Part shown: piece by piece, positions 34,626 through 42,418 of the stretch | How the letters are laid out: each line of letters begins with the position of its first letter | How positions within the stretch are numbered: the first letter of the stretch is position 1 | Source of the DNA: JACNKV01 sp964388155 | GTDB taxonomy: Bacteria > Fidelibacterota > Marinisomatia > Marinisomatales > JACNKV01 | Assembly: GCA_964388155.1 (NCBI GenBank) | Contig: CAYLYH010000004.1 | Location: forward strand, 1-64,000 | Length of the DNA stretch: 64,000 nucleotides | Direction of reading: 5' to 3' | Position numbers and translations under genes: made by a program | The notes under the pieces: generated by a model | What the model was told of the DNA's origin: nothing | The model's input: only the letters and a program-made list of their open reading frames with translations | Database searches by the model: none

Positions 34626-35750
34626 ATGTCTTACTTTGATCACAGCGCAACCACACCTCTTCACCCAGAGGTATTAAACCTTATTCATCGTTTAAATAAG
34701 GATGCTTTTGGGAATCCTTCCAGTACGCACCGATTTGGAAAATCATCGCGTGTTTTTATTGAAACCGCCCGAAAACAAATGGCTGATGCCATCGGGTGTT
34801 CCCCTTATGAAATTATTTTTACTGGTGGGGGCACTGAATCCAACAACCTTGTTTTGTGGAATATCTTATTTCAAAAACGTAAGCATATCATCACATCTGC
34901 AATTGAACATCCGGCGGTGTTGGACGTCATCCGTCGCCTTAAAGAATTTGGAGTTACCGCTACAATTCTTCCAGTAGATAGTAGCGGAAGGGTTCTTCTT
35001 AAAAAAATTCATGATGCCATAACAAAAGACACCGGATTGATTACTATCATGGTAGCCAATAACGAAACCGGCGTGATTCAACCCATTCAAGAAATCAGTA
35101 AGATTGCGCAACATCATCATATTCCATTCCATTCCGATGGTGTTCAAACGTTGGGAAAAATTCCGGTTTCGATAAACAATTTAGGTGTGGATATGATGTC
35201 ATTTTCCGCCCACAAATTTTACGGGCCAAAAGGTGTCGGTGCCTTGTATATTAAAAAAGGGGTTGAGCTTAAATCGCATATCATCGGTGGAGGGCAAGAA
35301 CGCAATTTGCGAGCAGGGACTGAAAACATCTCCGGGATTGCCGGCTTAGGACTGGCTGCGGAACTTTCTGCGAATCATCAACGTGAGAGGGAACAGCATT
35401 TGTCAATGTTAGCCACTCAATTTCACAAAATTTTAATGGAAGTATATCCTGAAGCTGTATTTAACAGCAGCATGGATTTTGGTCTCCCCGGAGTTGTCAA
35501 TGTGACTCTTCCGAATGTGACCAGTGACATTATGCTCATTCATCTTGACATGAAAGGATTTGCGGTGTCCAGTGGCTCTGCCTGCGCATCCGGAATTGTA
35601 AAGCCTTCTCCTGTCTTGAAAGCAATGGGCGTAAGCAATGCTATGAATATCCGAACGCTACGCATCAGTTTTGGGAGAGATAACACACCTGAAGAAATGG
35701 ATGAGCTCACCCATGCGATTGCGGATATCCTGAAAAAACACGGTCGATAA
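34626..35750 (+). CDS. iscS: Cysteine desulfurase (IscS/NifS type, likely sulfur donor for MnmA)
   Basis: A 374-residue PLP enzyme of the NifS/IscS class. It has FDHSATTPLHPEV at the N-terminus, the PLP lysine in SFSAHKFYGPKGVGALY near residue 196 and the catalytic cysteine in SSGSACASG near residue 320. It removes sulfur from cysteine to give a persulfide. The stop overlaps the mnmA start (TAATG), so the natural partner is the tRNA 2-thiouridylase, as with YrvO-MnmA in Bacillus. Whether it also serves Fe-S assembly is unknown; no isc or suf gene is near. The symbol is by family and could equally be nifS. Confidence 0.9.
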   Translation: MSYFDHSATTPLHPEVLNLIHRLNKDAFGNPSSTHRFGKSSRVFIETARKQMADAIGCSPYEIIFTGGGTESNNLVLWNILFQKRKHIITSAIEHPAVLDVIRRLKEFGVTATILPVDSSGRVLLKKIHDAITKDTGLITIMVANNETGVIQPIQEISKIAQHHHIPFHSDGVQTLGKIPVSINNLGVDMMSFSAHKFYGPKGVGALYIKKGVELKSHIIGGGQERNLRAGTENISGIAGLGLAAELSANHQREREQHLSMLATQFHKILMEVYPEAVFNSSMDFGLPGVVNVTLPNVTSDIMLIHLDMKGFAVSSGSACASGIVKPSPVLKAMGVSNAMNIRTLRISFGRDNTPEEMDELTHAIADILKKHGR

Positions 35751-36814
35751 TGGCTAAACATATTATTGTTGGAATGAGCGGCGGAGTAGATAGCTCTGTC
35801 ACGGCACTTCTCCTTCGGGATCAAGGATACAAAGTTCAGTGTCTTTTTATGAAAAACTGGGAAGAAGAAACCGGCGAATGTCCGGCTGAACAAGATTATA
35901 AAGATGCACTTATTGCCTGTGATACGCTTGGGCTTCCTCTTCACAGTGTGAATTTTGCCAAAGAGTATCGTGACAATGTATTCGATTACTTTTTGAAAGA
36001 ATACAAGGCCGGTCGTACGCCAAACCCCGACGTGCTGTGTAATCGGGAAATCAAATTTAAAGTATTTCTTGATTACGCACTGGACCTCGGGGCAGAAATG
36101 ATTGCCACCGGACATTATGCTCAAATCCGAAAGTCCAATGATATCTATCATCTGATAAAGGGGTTTGACCACAACAAAGATCAAAGCTACTTCCTTTACC
36201 TTCTCGGACAAAAAGAATTATCCAAAAGTCTGTTCCCCATCGGCGATATCACAAAAAACGAGGTTCGTAAAATCGCTGCAAATGCCGGGCTAAATACCTC
36301 CGATAAAAAAGACAGTACCGGAATTTGTTTTATCGGAGAACGAGATTTTAAAGAATTCTTGCAGCGATACCTTCCGGCAATGCCCGGAGATATCATCACC
36401 GACACTGGGAAAATCGCCGGCTCACATGATGGGCTCATGTACTACACTCTTGGTCAGCGAAAAGGTATTGGTGTCGGCGGCGGTCATGGAAAAAAAGAAG
36501 CCCCGTGGTATGTCATAGAAAAGGATTTAGATAACAATCAACTTATCATCGGGCAGGGACATGACCACCCCAAACTTTTCAAATCCACTTTATCGGCAGA
36601 TCAGCTCCACTGGATTACGTCTGCTCCAAAAGAGGGAGCAAACTTAACCGCTAAAATTCGCTATCGTCAGTCTGATCAAGATTGCGTACTAGAATCAGTT
36701 TCAAACACTCACATGAATGTCTCTTTTACTCAACCACAATTTGCAATAACTCCAGGACAATCTGTCGTGTTTTACAATGGTGATGACTGCCTTGGTGGGG
36801 GGATAATCCGTTAG
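35750..36814 (+). CDS. mnmA: tRNA-specific 2-thiouridylase MnmA
   Basis: A 354-residue enzyme that places sulfur on U34 of tRNA-Lys, -Glu and -Gln. The ATP-binding PP-loop GMSGGVDSSV is at residues 8-17. The first catalytic cysteine is in PNPDVLCNREIKF near residue 95 and the second in STGICFIGERDFKEFL near residue 193. The C-terminal domain with LGQRKGIGVGGG follows. The ATG overlaps the desulfurase stop by one base, showing translational coupling with its sulfur donor. Confidence 0.96.
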   Translation: MAKHIIVGMSGGVDSSVTALLLRDQGYKVQCLFMKNWEEETGECPAEQDYKDALIACDTLGLPLHSVNFAKEYRDNVFDYFLKEYKAGRTPNPDVLCNREIKFKVFLDYALDLGAEMIATGHYAQIRKSNDIYHLIKGFDHNKDQSYFLYLLGQKELSKSLFPIGDITKNEVRKIAANAGLNTSDKKDSTGICFIGERDFKEFLQRYLPAMPGDIITDTGKIAGSHDGLMYYTLGQRKGIGVGGGHGKKEAPWYVIEKDLDNNQLIIGQGHDHPKLFKSTLSADQLHWITSAPKEGANLTAKIRYRQSDQDCVLESVSNTHMNVSFTQPQFAITPGQSVVFYNGDDCLGGGIIR

Positions 36815-36905
36815 GTTGTTTTTTAATTGAATCACTAAATATTTTTATAATTATCAAAATTCACAAGAACAGTTACGAAAAATCTTTGTACTTTTACCGT
36901 CAGAT

Positions 36906-37364
36906 ATGCGCATCATAATCCAGATAATCTCAACAATTTTATTTCTGAACACCTTTGCTCCGGCACAAGGTGTTCTTTCTTATCCTCGCCAATCTGTAGA
37001 TATTCAACCGCCAGACCCCACAAAATCGTTCTCACTTCTTGACCCTGATCGATTTCAAATCCGACAGGGCTTTTCTATGAGCATGATGAGTACAGGAGGT
37101 CAATCGATTGGCATCGGCGCTTATTCCAATGAAATGTCGTATCTCTTCTCTAATAATCTACGGTTGCATGCCGGATTTACGTATATGCGACCTACCGGTG
37201 TTTCCCCCTTGAACAAACTTCAACCTCTTTCACAACAATTGATGTACTCGGCAACACTTGAATACAAGCCAACAGATAACTCTCTCTTGCAGTTCAGTAT
37301 TCAAAATTATCCGACATTCTTCAGACAATATCAGTCACCATTCATTCCCAGGATCGAATACTAA
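36906..37364 (+). CDS. Exported protein of unknown function, outer-membrane-like
   Basis: A 152-residue protein with a signal peptide (about residues 1-20, ending APAQG). The mature part has alternating aromatic/hydrophobic strands (YLFSNNLRLHAGFTYMRP, LMYSATLEYKPTDNSLLQFS) and a C-terminal tyrosine, which suggest a small beta-structured envelope protein. No family is recognised. It ends two bases before the LytR_C gene, so the two are cotranscribed. Confidence 0.7.
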   Translation: MRIIIQIISTILFLNTFAPAQGVLSYPRQSVDIQPPDPTKSFSLLDPDRFQIRQGFSMSMMSTGGQSIGIGAYSNEMSYLFSNNLRLHAGFTYMRPTGVSPLNKLQPLSQQLMYSATLEYKPTDNSLLQFSIQNYPTFFRQYQSPFIPRIEY

Positions 37365-37366
37365 CT

Positions 37367-37933
37367 ATGACGCCACGACACTCTTCTAAAAAGGAACGAA
37401 AACCAACCTTCGGACATCGCAGTATTCAATCAACGATTATTAATTCTGCCATTGGAGTTCTTTCCCTTTTTCTCGTTGCATTCATTTTTTCCTTTTCTAA
37501 AAAACATACCGGAACCGGTGTTACGATAGAGTCTATCCAAATGACGTTTCCAAATTTACCGGAACAAACAAAACTCGCTGCAGAAGTCTTTGAAGAAAAC
37601 CCGATTTTAGATGTACAAGTTGAAGTCTTAAACGGCTGCGGCACTAATGGTCTTGCTGGTCATGCTGCGACCTTTTTACATTCTCATCAGATTGATGTTG
37701 TCCGGTCGACAGATGCCAAAAATTACAACTATGGCAGAACGTTGCTCATTAGCCGAACAGAGCATTATGCGGGGCTGAAAGAAGTCGCTTCCAGTCTTGG
37801 GTTTGATGTGAAAGACAGAACCAGAGTTCTCATTCAACCTGACGCTTCAACCAGTGTAGATGTTACACTCATCCTTGGGAAAGACTATACAACGATTAAA
37901 CCTTTGGTTGAGTATATCGATAATCAATTATAA
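37367..37933 (+). CDS. Membrane-anchored LytR_C-domain protein
   Basis: A 188-residue protein with a basic cytoplasmic start, one membrane segment (about residues 25-45, INSAIGVLSLFLVAFIFSF) and a LytR_C domain in the periplasm (about 85-180: VQVEVLNGCGTNGLAGHAAT to VDVTLILGKDY). LytR_C is usually attached to LytR-CpsA-Psr enzymes, but here it stands without the catalytic part. Its role is unknown; wall or surface polymer binding is a guess. It is followed by an octamer spacer and rsfS. Confidence 0.85.
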   Translation: MTPRHSSKKERKPTFGHRSIQSTIINSAIGVLSLFLVAFIFSFSKKHTGTGVTIESIQMTFPNLPEQTKLAAEVFEENPILDVQVEVLNGCGTNGLAGHAATFLHSHQIDVVRSTDAKNYNYGRTLLISRTEHYAGLKEVASSLGFDVKDRTRVLIQPDASTSVDVTLILGKDYTTIKPLVEYIDNQL

Positions 37934-38015
37934 GTCATTATCTCGACTATCAACTTCTCGCGACTTTTCAACTTTAATCCTTTAACTCTCTTACACCTTA
38001 GCACTTGAGCACCCT
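37934..38015. repeat. C-rich octamer spacer before rsfS
   Basis: Nearly the whole spacer is made of C-rich octamers: ACTTTTCA, ACTTTAAT, CCTTTAAC, TCTCTTAC, ACCTTAGC, ACTTGAGC, ACCCTATG. The last unit contains the rsfS start codon. No Shine-Dalgarno sequence is present. Confidence 0.75.
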
Positions 38016-38393
38016 ATGAAATCTGAAGAATCAACGATATTTGCACAACACATCGGAGAATTATCTTTATCCAAAAAAGCGGAACATGTTCAGGTCTACG
38101 ACGTCCGTGGAATTACAAGCATGACCGATTATTTTCTTTTCTGCTCTGCTGATACGGAAGTTCAAGTAAAAGCCATAGCCGATGCCATTCGTCGCGGCAC
38201 ACCTCACAAGCCCTGGCGCGTTGAGGGATATGAGACCCAACAGTGGATTCTGCTGGACTATATTGATGTCGTTGTTCATATATTTAAAACGAGTGAACGC
38301 CACTATTATAATTTAGAAAAACTGTGGGCAGATGCCCCAATGCAGGAAATGGTCGATGAAGCTGAAGCATCAACTGAATCAAGCTTTATATAA
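38016..38393 (+). CDS. rsfS: Ribosome silencing factor RsfS
   Basis: A 125-residue protein of the RsfS/Iojap family: VYDVRGITSMTDYFLFCSAD, then DYIDVVVHIFKTSERHYYNLEKLW. It binds ribosomal protein uL14 and blocks subunit joining when nutrients are short. Length is typical (105-130). The acidic serine-rich C-terminus overlaps argS by 38 bases. Confidence 0.95.
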   Translation: MKSEESTIFAQHIGELSLSKKAEHVQVYDVRGITSMTDYFLFCSADTEVQVKAIADAIRRGTPHKPWRVEGYETQQWILLDYIDVVVHIFKTSERHYYNLEKLWADAPMQEMVDEAEASTESSFI

Positions 38394-39984
38394 TGCACTT
38401 AAAAAGTTAGATGTCTCTGTCGAGAGCATCCAACTCACGCTTCCAAAAAACCCTGAGTTTGGAGATTTATCGACAAACCTTGCGCTGAAGCTTACGAAAC
38501 TATTGAAAATATCTCCCATGGAGATTGCAGCGGATATTCAGCAATCCCTTTCTGTAGACACCAACCTTATCTCCGACATCACGATTACACCTCCGGGATT
38601 CATCAACTTTCGCATCAGCCCTTCCTATTACCAGTCGCTTATTTCACAAATACTGAAAAAGGGGAATCAATTTGGGCGTGGACGTACCGGAGAAAACAAA
38701 ACGGCAAATGTGGAGTTTGTCAGTGCAAACCCAACCGGACCGCTCACGGTTGGGCACGGGCGACAGGCTGTCTTGGGTGATACCGTTTCCGAGATTCTCG
38801 AATGGCATGGGTACAATGTAACGCGCGAATATTATTTCAATGATGCCGGAAGGCAGATGCGTCTGCTTGGACAATCTGTAGAAGCACGATACTTTCAGCA
38901 ATTAGGGCAAGATATTTCGCTCCCCGAGAATGGATATCAAGGTGATTACATTACCGCTATTGCACAAAATGTCTTGGACACCCACGGCGAAAACCTAGAA
39001 GCAGAGAATCCTATATTTCGCAAAACTGCAGAAGATACTATCTTTGGTTTGATTAAGTCCACTTTGAAAAACCTTGGGATTAATCACAATCAATTCACCA
39101 ACGAAAAATCTTTTTATGAGTCCGGAGCAATTGACGACACTCTTCAGAAACTCCGCGATAAAAATCTCATTTACGAATTCGAAAAGGCAACATGGTTTAA
39201 AACCACCGCCCTCGGAAAAGACCGGGATCGCGTGTTGATAAAAAACACCGGTGAACCCACATATCGTTTGCCGGACATGGCATATCACCGTGACAAGGTG
39301 GACAGGAACTATGATTTGATCATCGATATTTTTGGGGCAGATCATATTGATACGTATCCTGATGTTCTCTCTGCTCTTGACATATTAGGATATGATACCG
39401 AGAAAATTCGTGTACTCATTCATCAGTTTGTGACATTGGTTCGCGGAGGAGAAAAAGTGAAAATGTCCACGCGAAAAGGAGATTATGTTACGCTGGATGA
39501 GTTGACGAACGAAGTAGGTGCAGATGTCGTTCGGTATTTTTTTATTATGCGGAGTATGAACAGCCATCTTAATTTTGATTTAGACCTCGCCAAAGATCAT
39601 TCTGACCAAAACCCGGTGTATTACTTGCAATATGCCCATGCACGAATCTGCAATATAATCAAACACGGAGAGAGTCTGGGGCATGAATTTACCAAGGATT
39701 ACAATCCTTCTCTATTAAGTCATTCTTCTGAAATATCCCTTTTGAAAAAAATGGATGTTTTCCCGGAGGTTATGGAACTGGCATTAAACACGCTAGAACC
39801 ACAAACCATTGCCAACTACTTGCAGGAACTTGCCACGCATTTCCATAAGTTTTATACAGATTGCAAAGTGATTACTGGTGATGTCCCCACAACACAGGCT
39901 CGGCTGGCATTGATCTCTGCTGTTCGCATCGTCCTTGCGAATGGTTTAAGAATTTTAGGACTCTCCACCCCCGAACGGATGTAG
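38356..39984 (+). CDS. argS: Arginyl-tRNA synthetase
   Basis: About 542 residues, class I. The N-terminal additional domain contains NPEFGDLSTNLALKL. The HIGH-like segment is NPTGPLTVGHGRQAV, where the more common L-H-V-G-H is L-T-V-G-H. The KMSKS-like loop is KMSTRKG, followed by DALR anticodon-binding domain residues. I place the start at 38356 because AGGAA lies seven bases ahead and the protein then begins with the typical MKLKHQLNQAL helix; an in-frame ATG at 38332 adds eight unlikely residues. The gene overlaps rsfS and is followed within five bases by marC. Confidence 0.95.
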   Translation: MKLKHQLNQALYNALKKLDVSVESIQLTLPKNPEFGDLSTNLALKLTKLLKISPMEIAADIQQSLSVDTNLISDITITPPGFINFRISPSYYQSLISQILKKGNQFGRGRTGENKTANVEFVSANPTGPLTVGHGRQAVLGDTVSEILEWHGYNVTREYYFNDAGRQMRLLGQSVEARYFQQLGQDISLPENGYQGDYITAIAQNVLDTHGENLEAENPIFRKTAEDTIFGLIKSTLKNLGINHNQFTNEKSFYESGAIDDTLQKLRDKNLIYEFEKATWFKTTALGKDRDRVLIKNTGEPTYRLPDMAYHRDKVDRNYDLIIDIFGADHIDTYPDVLSALDILGYDTEKIRVLIHQFVTLVRGGEKVKMSTRKGDYVTLDELTNEVGADVVRYFFIMRSMNSHLNFDLDLAKDHSDQNPVYYLQYAHARICNIIKHGESLGHEFTKDYNPSLLSHSSEISLLKKMDVFPEVMELALNTLEPQTIANYLQELATHFHKFYTDCKVITGDVPTTQARLALISAVRIVLANGLRILGLSTPERM

Positions 39985-39988
39985 ACTC

Positions 39989-40639
39989 ATGTCGGGCTTC
40001 TTTCAAATCGAAATTGAGTATTTTCTATTATGTATATCCACGTTGTTTACGCTGGTAAACCCGCTTGGATTTGCTCCATTATTCGTTATTTTAACCGAGC
40101 GATTTAGCACTGAAGATCGTATCTCCATTGCATGGAAAGCCGTATTAACTGCCGGAATTACCCTGTCGGTTTTTGCACTATTGGGTTCTCTGATCTTTAA
40201 ATTTTACAGCATTACCGTTGAGGCATTTCAAATTATGGGCGGTATTATCTTCTTTCGCAGCGGATTAAAAATGCTCGAAGCAAAAACCAGCCGTACCCGG
40301 ACCACCCCAACAGAACAGGACGAATCGATGGATCGGGATGATATAGCCATCAGTCCAATCGGAATCCCGATGATCACGGGACCCGGGGCAATTACCGCAG
40401 CTATTTTGCTTTCCAGTCGTGCACCGGCAATTCACAGTTATCTTACGTTATTTCTATCGATCGTTCTTGTATTGCTTGTGGTGTATATCGTCTTCCGCGG
40501 TGGTAACAAGCTGGCGTTAAAAATCGGTCAAACCGGCATGCGTGTAATTCAGCGCATCATGGGAATTATGCTCATGGTCATTGCCGTACAATTTGTCATC
40601 AACGGCGTAGAGTCTGTGGTGACAGATTTGATGAAATAG
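39989..40639 (+). CDS. MarC-family integral membrane protein
   Basis: A 216-residue protein with six predicted membrane segments and the family signatures TLVNPLGFAPLFVILTER, IGIPMITGPGAITAAI and IMGIMLMVIAVQFVINGV. MarC proteins resemble transporters of unknown substrate in the inner membrane; the old link to multiple antibiotic resistance was not upheld. It starts five bases after argS and is the last gene of this transcript, converging with the sirtuin gene 12 bases away. Confidence 0.92.
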   Translation: MSGFFQIEIEYFLLCISTLFTLVNPLGFAPLFVILTERFSTEDRISIAWKAVLTAGITLSVFALLGSLIFKFYSITVEAFQIMGGIIFFRSGLKMLEAKTSRTRTTPTEQDESMDRDDIAISPIGIPMITGPGAITAAILLSSRAPAIHSYLTLFLSIVLVLLVVYIVFRGGNKLALKIGQTGMRVIQRIMGIMLMVIAVQFVINGVESVVTDLMK

Positions 40640-40651
40640 CAACTCTTCAAA

Positions 40652-41329
40652 TTATTTTTCTAACATTCGTTTAACAAATTTCGGGACTGCCACAGACGCT
40701 TTCTCTTGAATACACTCATCAAACATATATGATAATTCCGTCGGCTCAGGATTTATTTCAATACAGGTTGCTCCGTGCGATTTTGCAAACTCCGGGAATC
40801 CTGCTGCTGGCCACACTACCCCGGATGTACCGATGCTGATAAAGTATTTGCAATCTTCCACAGCACCTATTGCTTGACGAATCACACCCTCTTTCAAGCT
40901 GTCTCCAAACCACACAATATCCGGGCGGTAATACCTACCACAGCTGCAATGTGTGTCGTAAAATTCACCGTGGATTACTTTTTGTGATGCGCCACAAAAT
41001 TCACACCGGTTTTTCCATAAACTTCCATGTAGTTCAATAACTGTTTTCGACCCCGAATGCTGATGAAGTCCGTCAATATTCTGCGTGATGATTGTTGCAT
41101 CTTGCATGGTTGCAATCGCTAAATGACCTGCGTTTGGTTTGCAGAGACCCACGGCTTTTCGCCGAACCTTGTGAAACTCTATAACTTTTTTAGGATTTCT
41201 GTCAAAGGCATCTTGACAGGCATATTCTTCATAGTTATACTGCTCCCAAATTCCGCCACGTCCGCGATACGTCGGGACACCACTCTCCGCTGACATCCCG
41301 GCACCGGTGAAAAAAACTGTTTTATTCAT
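40652..41329 (-). CDS. cobB: NAD-dependent protein deacylase (sirtuin, CobB-like)
   Basis: A 225-residue Sir2 enzyme. NAD-binding GAGMSAESGVPTYRGRGGIW is at residues 9-28 and TQNIDGLHQHSG near residue 84 includes the catalytic histidine region. A zinc site uses two cysteine pairs (CEFCG and CSCG), and IGTSGVVWPAAGF follows. It removes acetyl or other acyl groups from lysines in the cytoplasm. The ATG directly follows an octamer tract with no ribosome-binding site. Confidence 0.93.
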   Translation of the reverse strand: MNKTVFFTGAGMSAESGVPTYRGRGGIWEQYNYEEYACQDAFDRNPKKVIEFHKVRRKAVGLCKPNAGHLAIATMQDATIITQNIDGLHQHSGSKTVIELHGSLWKNRCEFCGASQKVIHGEFYDTHCSCGRYYRPDIVWFGDSLKEGVIRQAIGAVEDCKYFISIGTSGVVWPAAGFPEFAKSHGATCIEINPEPTELSYMFDECIQEKASVAVPKFVKRMLEK

Positions 41330-41430
41330 AAAGTGTTAATGGGTTGATAAGTAGATGACCATTTATTACTCCAACACTCCCCATCACCGCTTCTCCACTT
41401 CACATTTTCACCCATACTTTGATCTTAATC
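41330..41430. repeat. Octamer-repeat spacer between SRAP and sirtuin genes
   Basis: On the plus strand the left part is G-rich (AAGTGTTA, ATGGGTTGATAAGTAGATG). The right part is C-rich (CCAACACT, CCCCATCACC, CTTCTCCACTTCACATTTTCACCC). Read in the direction of the two minus-strand genes, this is again G-rich after the SRAP stop and C-rich up to the sirtuin start. Confidence 0.65.
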
Positions 41431-42126
41431 CTATTCAAACAAACCCATCGTTTCAGCTAAATCTACCGGCTCTATACATTTTTTGGAGTTATTCACCGGT
41501 GAATTTACATAAGCGTTCACCAGGTGAGCACGAAGTGCTTCTCTGCAAGGAGCTAAAACCTCTATCGCTTTGTCAATGCTGAACCGTGTGTGCTGCAGCC
41601 AAATATCCAGTTTATTGTACGGTAAAATCGCAGGCATACGATGATGAATATGCGCCAAAGCATCTTGTGGCGGTGTCGTGATAATTGTGTAAGAATAAAT
41701 GGTTTCTCCGTCGGGGGCATCCCACATATCCCAAAGCCCGGCCATCGGTAGGAGTTGCTGATTCCTGCTGTGAATGTAATAAGGGATTTTGTGATTTCCG
41801 GTCCGTTTCCACTCGTAATATCCATCAGAAATAACAATGCAGCGACGGTTTGGAACCAAATGCTGAAACGATGGCTTTTTCAAGATTGTCTCCGAACGGG
41901 CATTGATGAGTTGTGAACCAACGGACGGATCATTCGTCCATGACGGAATCAAACCCCACTGCATTTGCCGAACCGAACGTGTACCGATATCCAGCAATAT
42001 CGGATTATGTTGAGACGGCGCAATATTGTAACTCGGGGTGTACAATTCCGATGCTTCCCATTCCTCAATGGAAAGTTCTTTAATAATCGAACGCATGTCC
42101 CAGGTGAGTGTTTTTCTTCCGCAGAT
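41431..42126 (-). CDS. yedK: SRAP/YedK-type abasic-site processing protein, apparent ATC start
   Basis: About 231 residues of the SOS response-associated peptidase (SRAP, HMCES/YedK) family, which caps abasic sites in single-stranded DNA through its cysteine at position 2. Conserved residues are visible: CGR at the N-terminus, YNIAPSQ with its asparagine, INARSET, DGYYEWK with its glutamate, and HHRMPAIL. The cysteine must be exposed right after removal of the initiator methionine, but the codon before TGC is ATC (42124-42126), not ATG. AAAAGGA stands about nine bases upstream of that ATC, a fair ribosome-binding site. The only other in-frame starts are GTG or TTG 12-13 codons upstream, which would bury the cysteine. 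I infer an unusual ATC start or a recent ATG change. Confidence 0.85.
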   Translation of the reverse strand: MCGRKTLTWDMRSIIKELSIEEWEASELYTPSYNIAPSQHNPILLDIGTRSVRQMQWGLIPSWTNDPSVGSQLINARSETILKKPSFQHLVPNRRCIVISDGYYEWKRTGNHKIPYYIHSRNQQLLPMAGLWDMWDAPDGETIYSYTIITTPPQDALAHIHHRMPAILPYNKLDIWLQHTRFSIDKAIEVLAPCREALRAHLVNAYVNSPVNNSKKCIEPVDLAETMGLFE

Positions 42127-42319
42127 AAGGTTAATTCCTTTTATTTCAAATGACACATCTTGCAAAATTTACTAAGGAAGACACAGAAACGATAATGATA
42201 TATCTTCTGCCAAAAACCGCCAATTATCGCAAACAGGATAGCCCTATACTTAAAACAATACAAAGCTGAGTTCTAAAAAAATGTCGTATTTCATTTCACG
42301 CAGAAACCACTAATATCGG

Positions 42320-42372
42320 AAAACGGAGACCGGAGACCGGAGAATGGAGTACGGAGAACTCCAATACTCCAT
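42320..42372. repeat. Heptamer tandem repeat with inverted copy
   Basis: Five units of the form CGGAGAC/CGGAGAA/TGGAGTA are joined head to tail. ATGGAGT (42344-42350) has an inverted copy ACTCCAT (42366-42372). It occupies the spacer between dnaE2 and the SRAP gene and follows the same G-rich-then-C-rich order, with a seven-base instead of eight-base period. Confidence 0.75.
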
Positions 42373-42418
42373 CAATCCAAAACCCCGGTCATCTTTTCAA
42401 CCAATTCTTCATTCTTAA

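Noticed and set aside
35540..36211. Minus-strand frame of 223 codons opposite the desulfurase-mnmA junction
   Set aside because: Both plus-strand genes are highly conserved across this stretch; the antisense frame has no signature or ribosome-binding site.
42320..42372. CRISPR array
   Set aside because: The heptamer units are contiguous, without spacers, and no cas gene is near; it belongs to the spacer repeat family.
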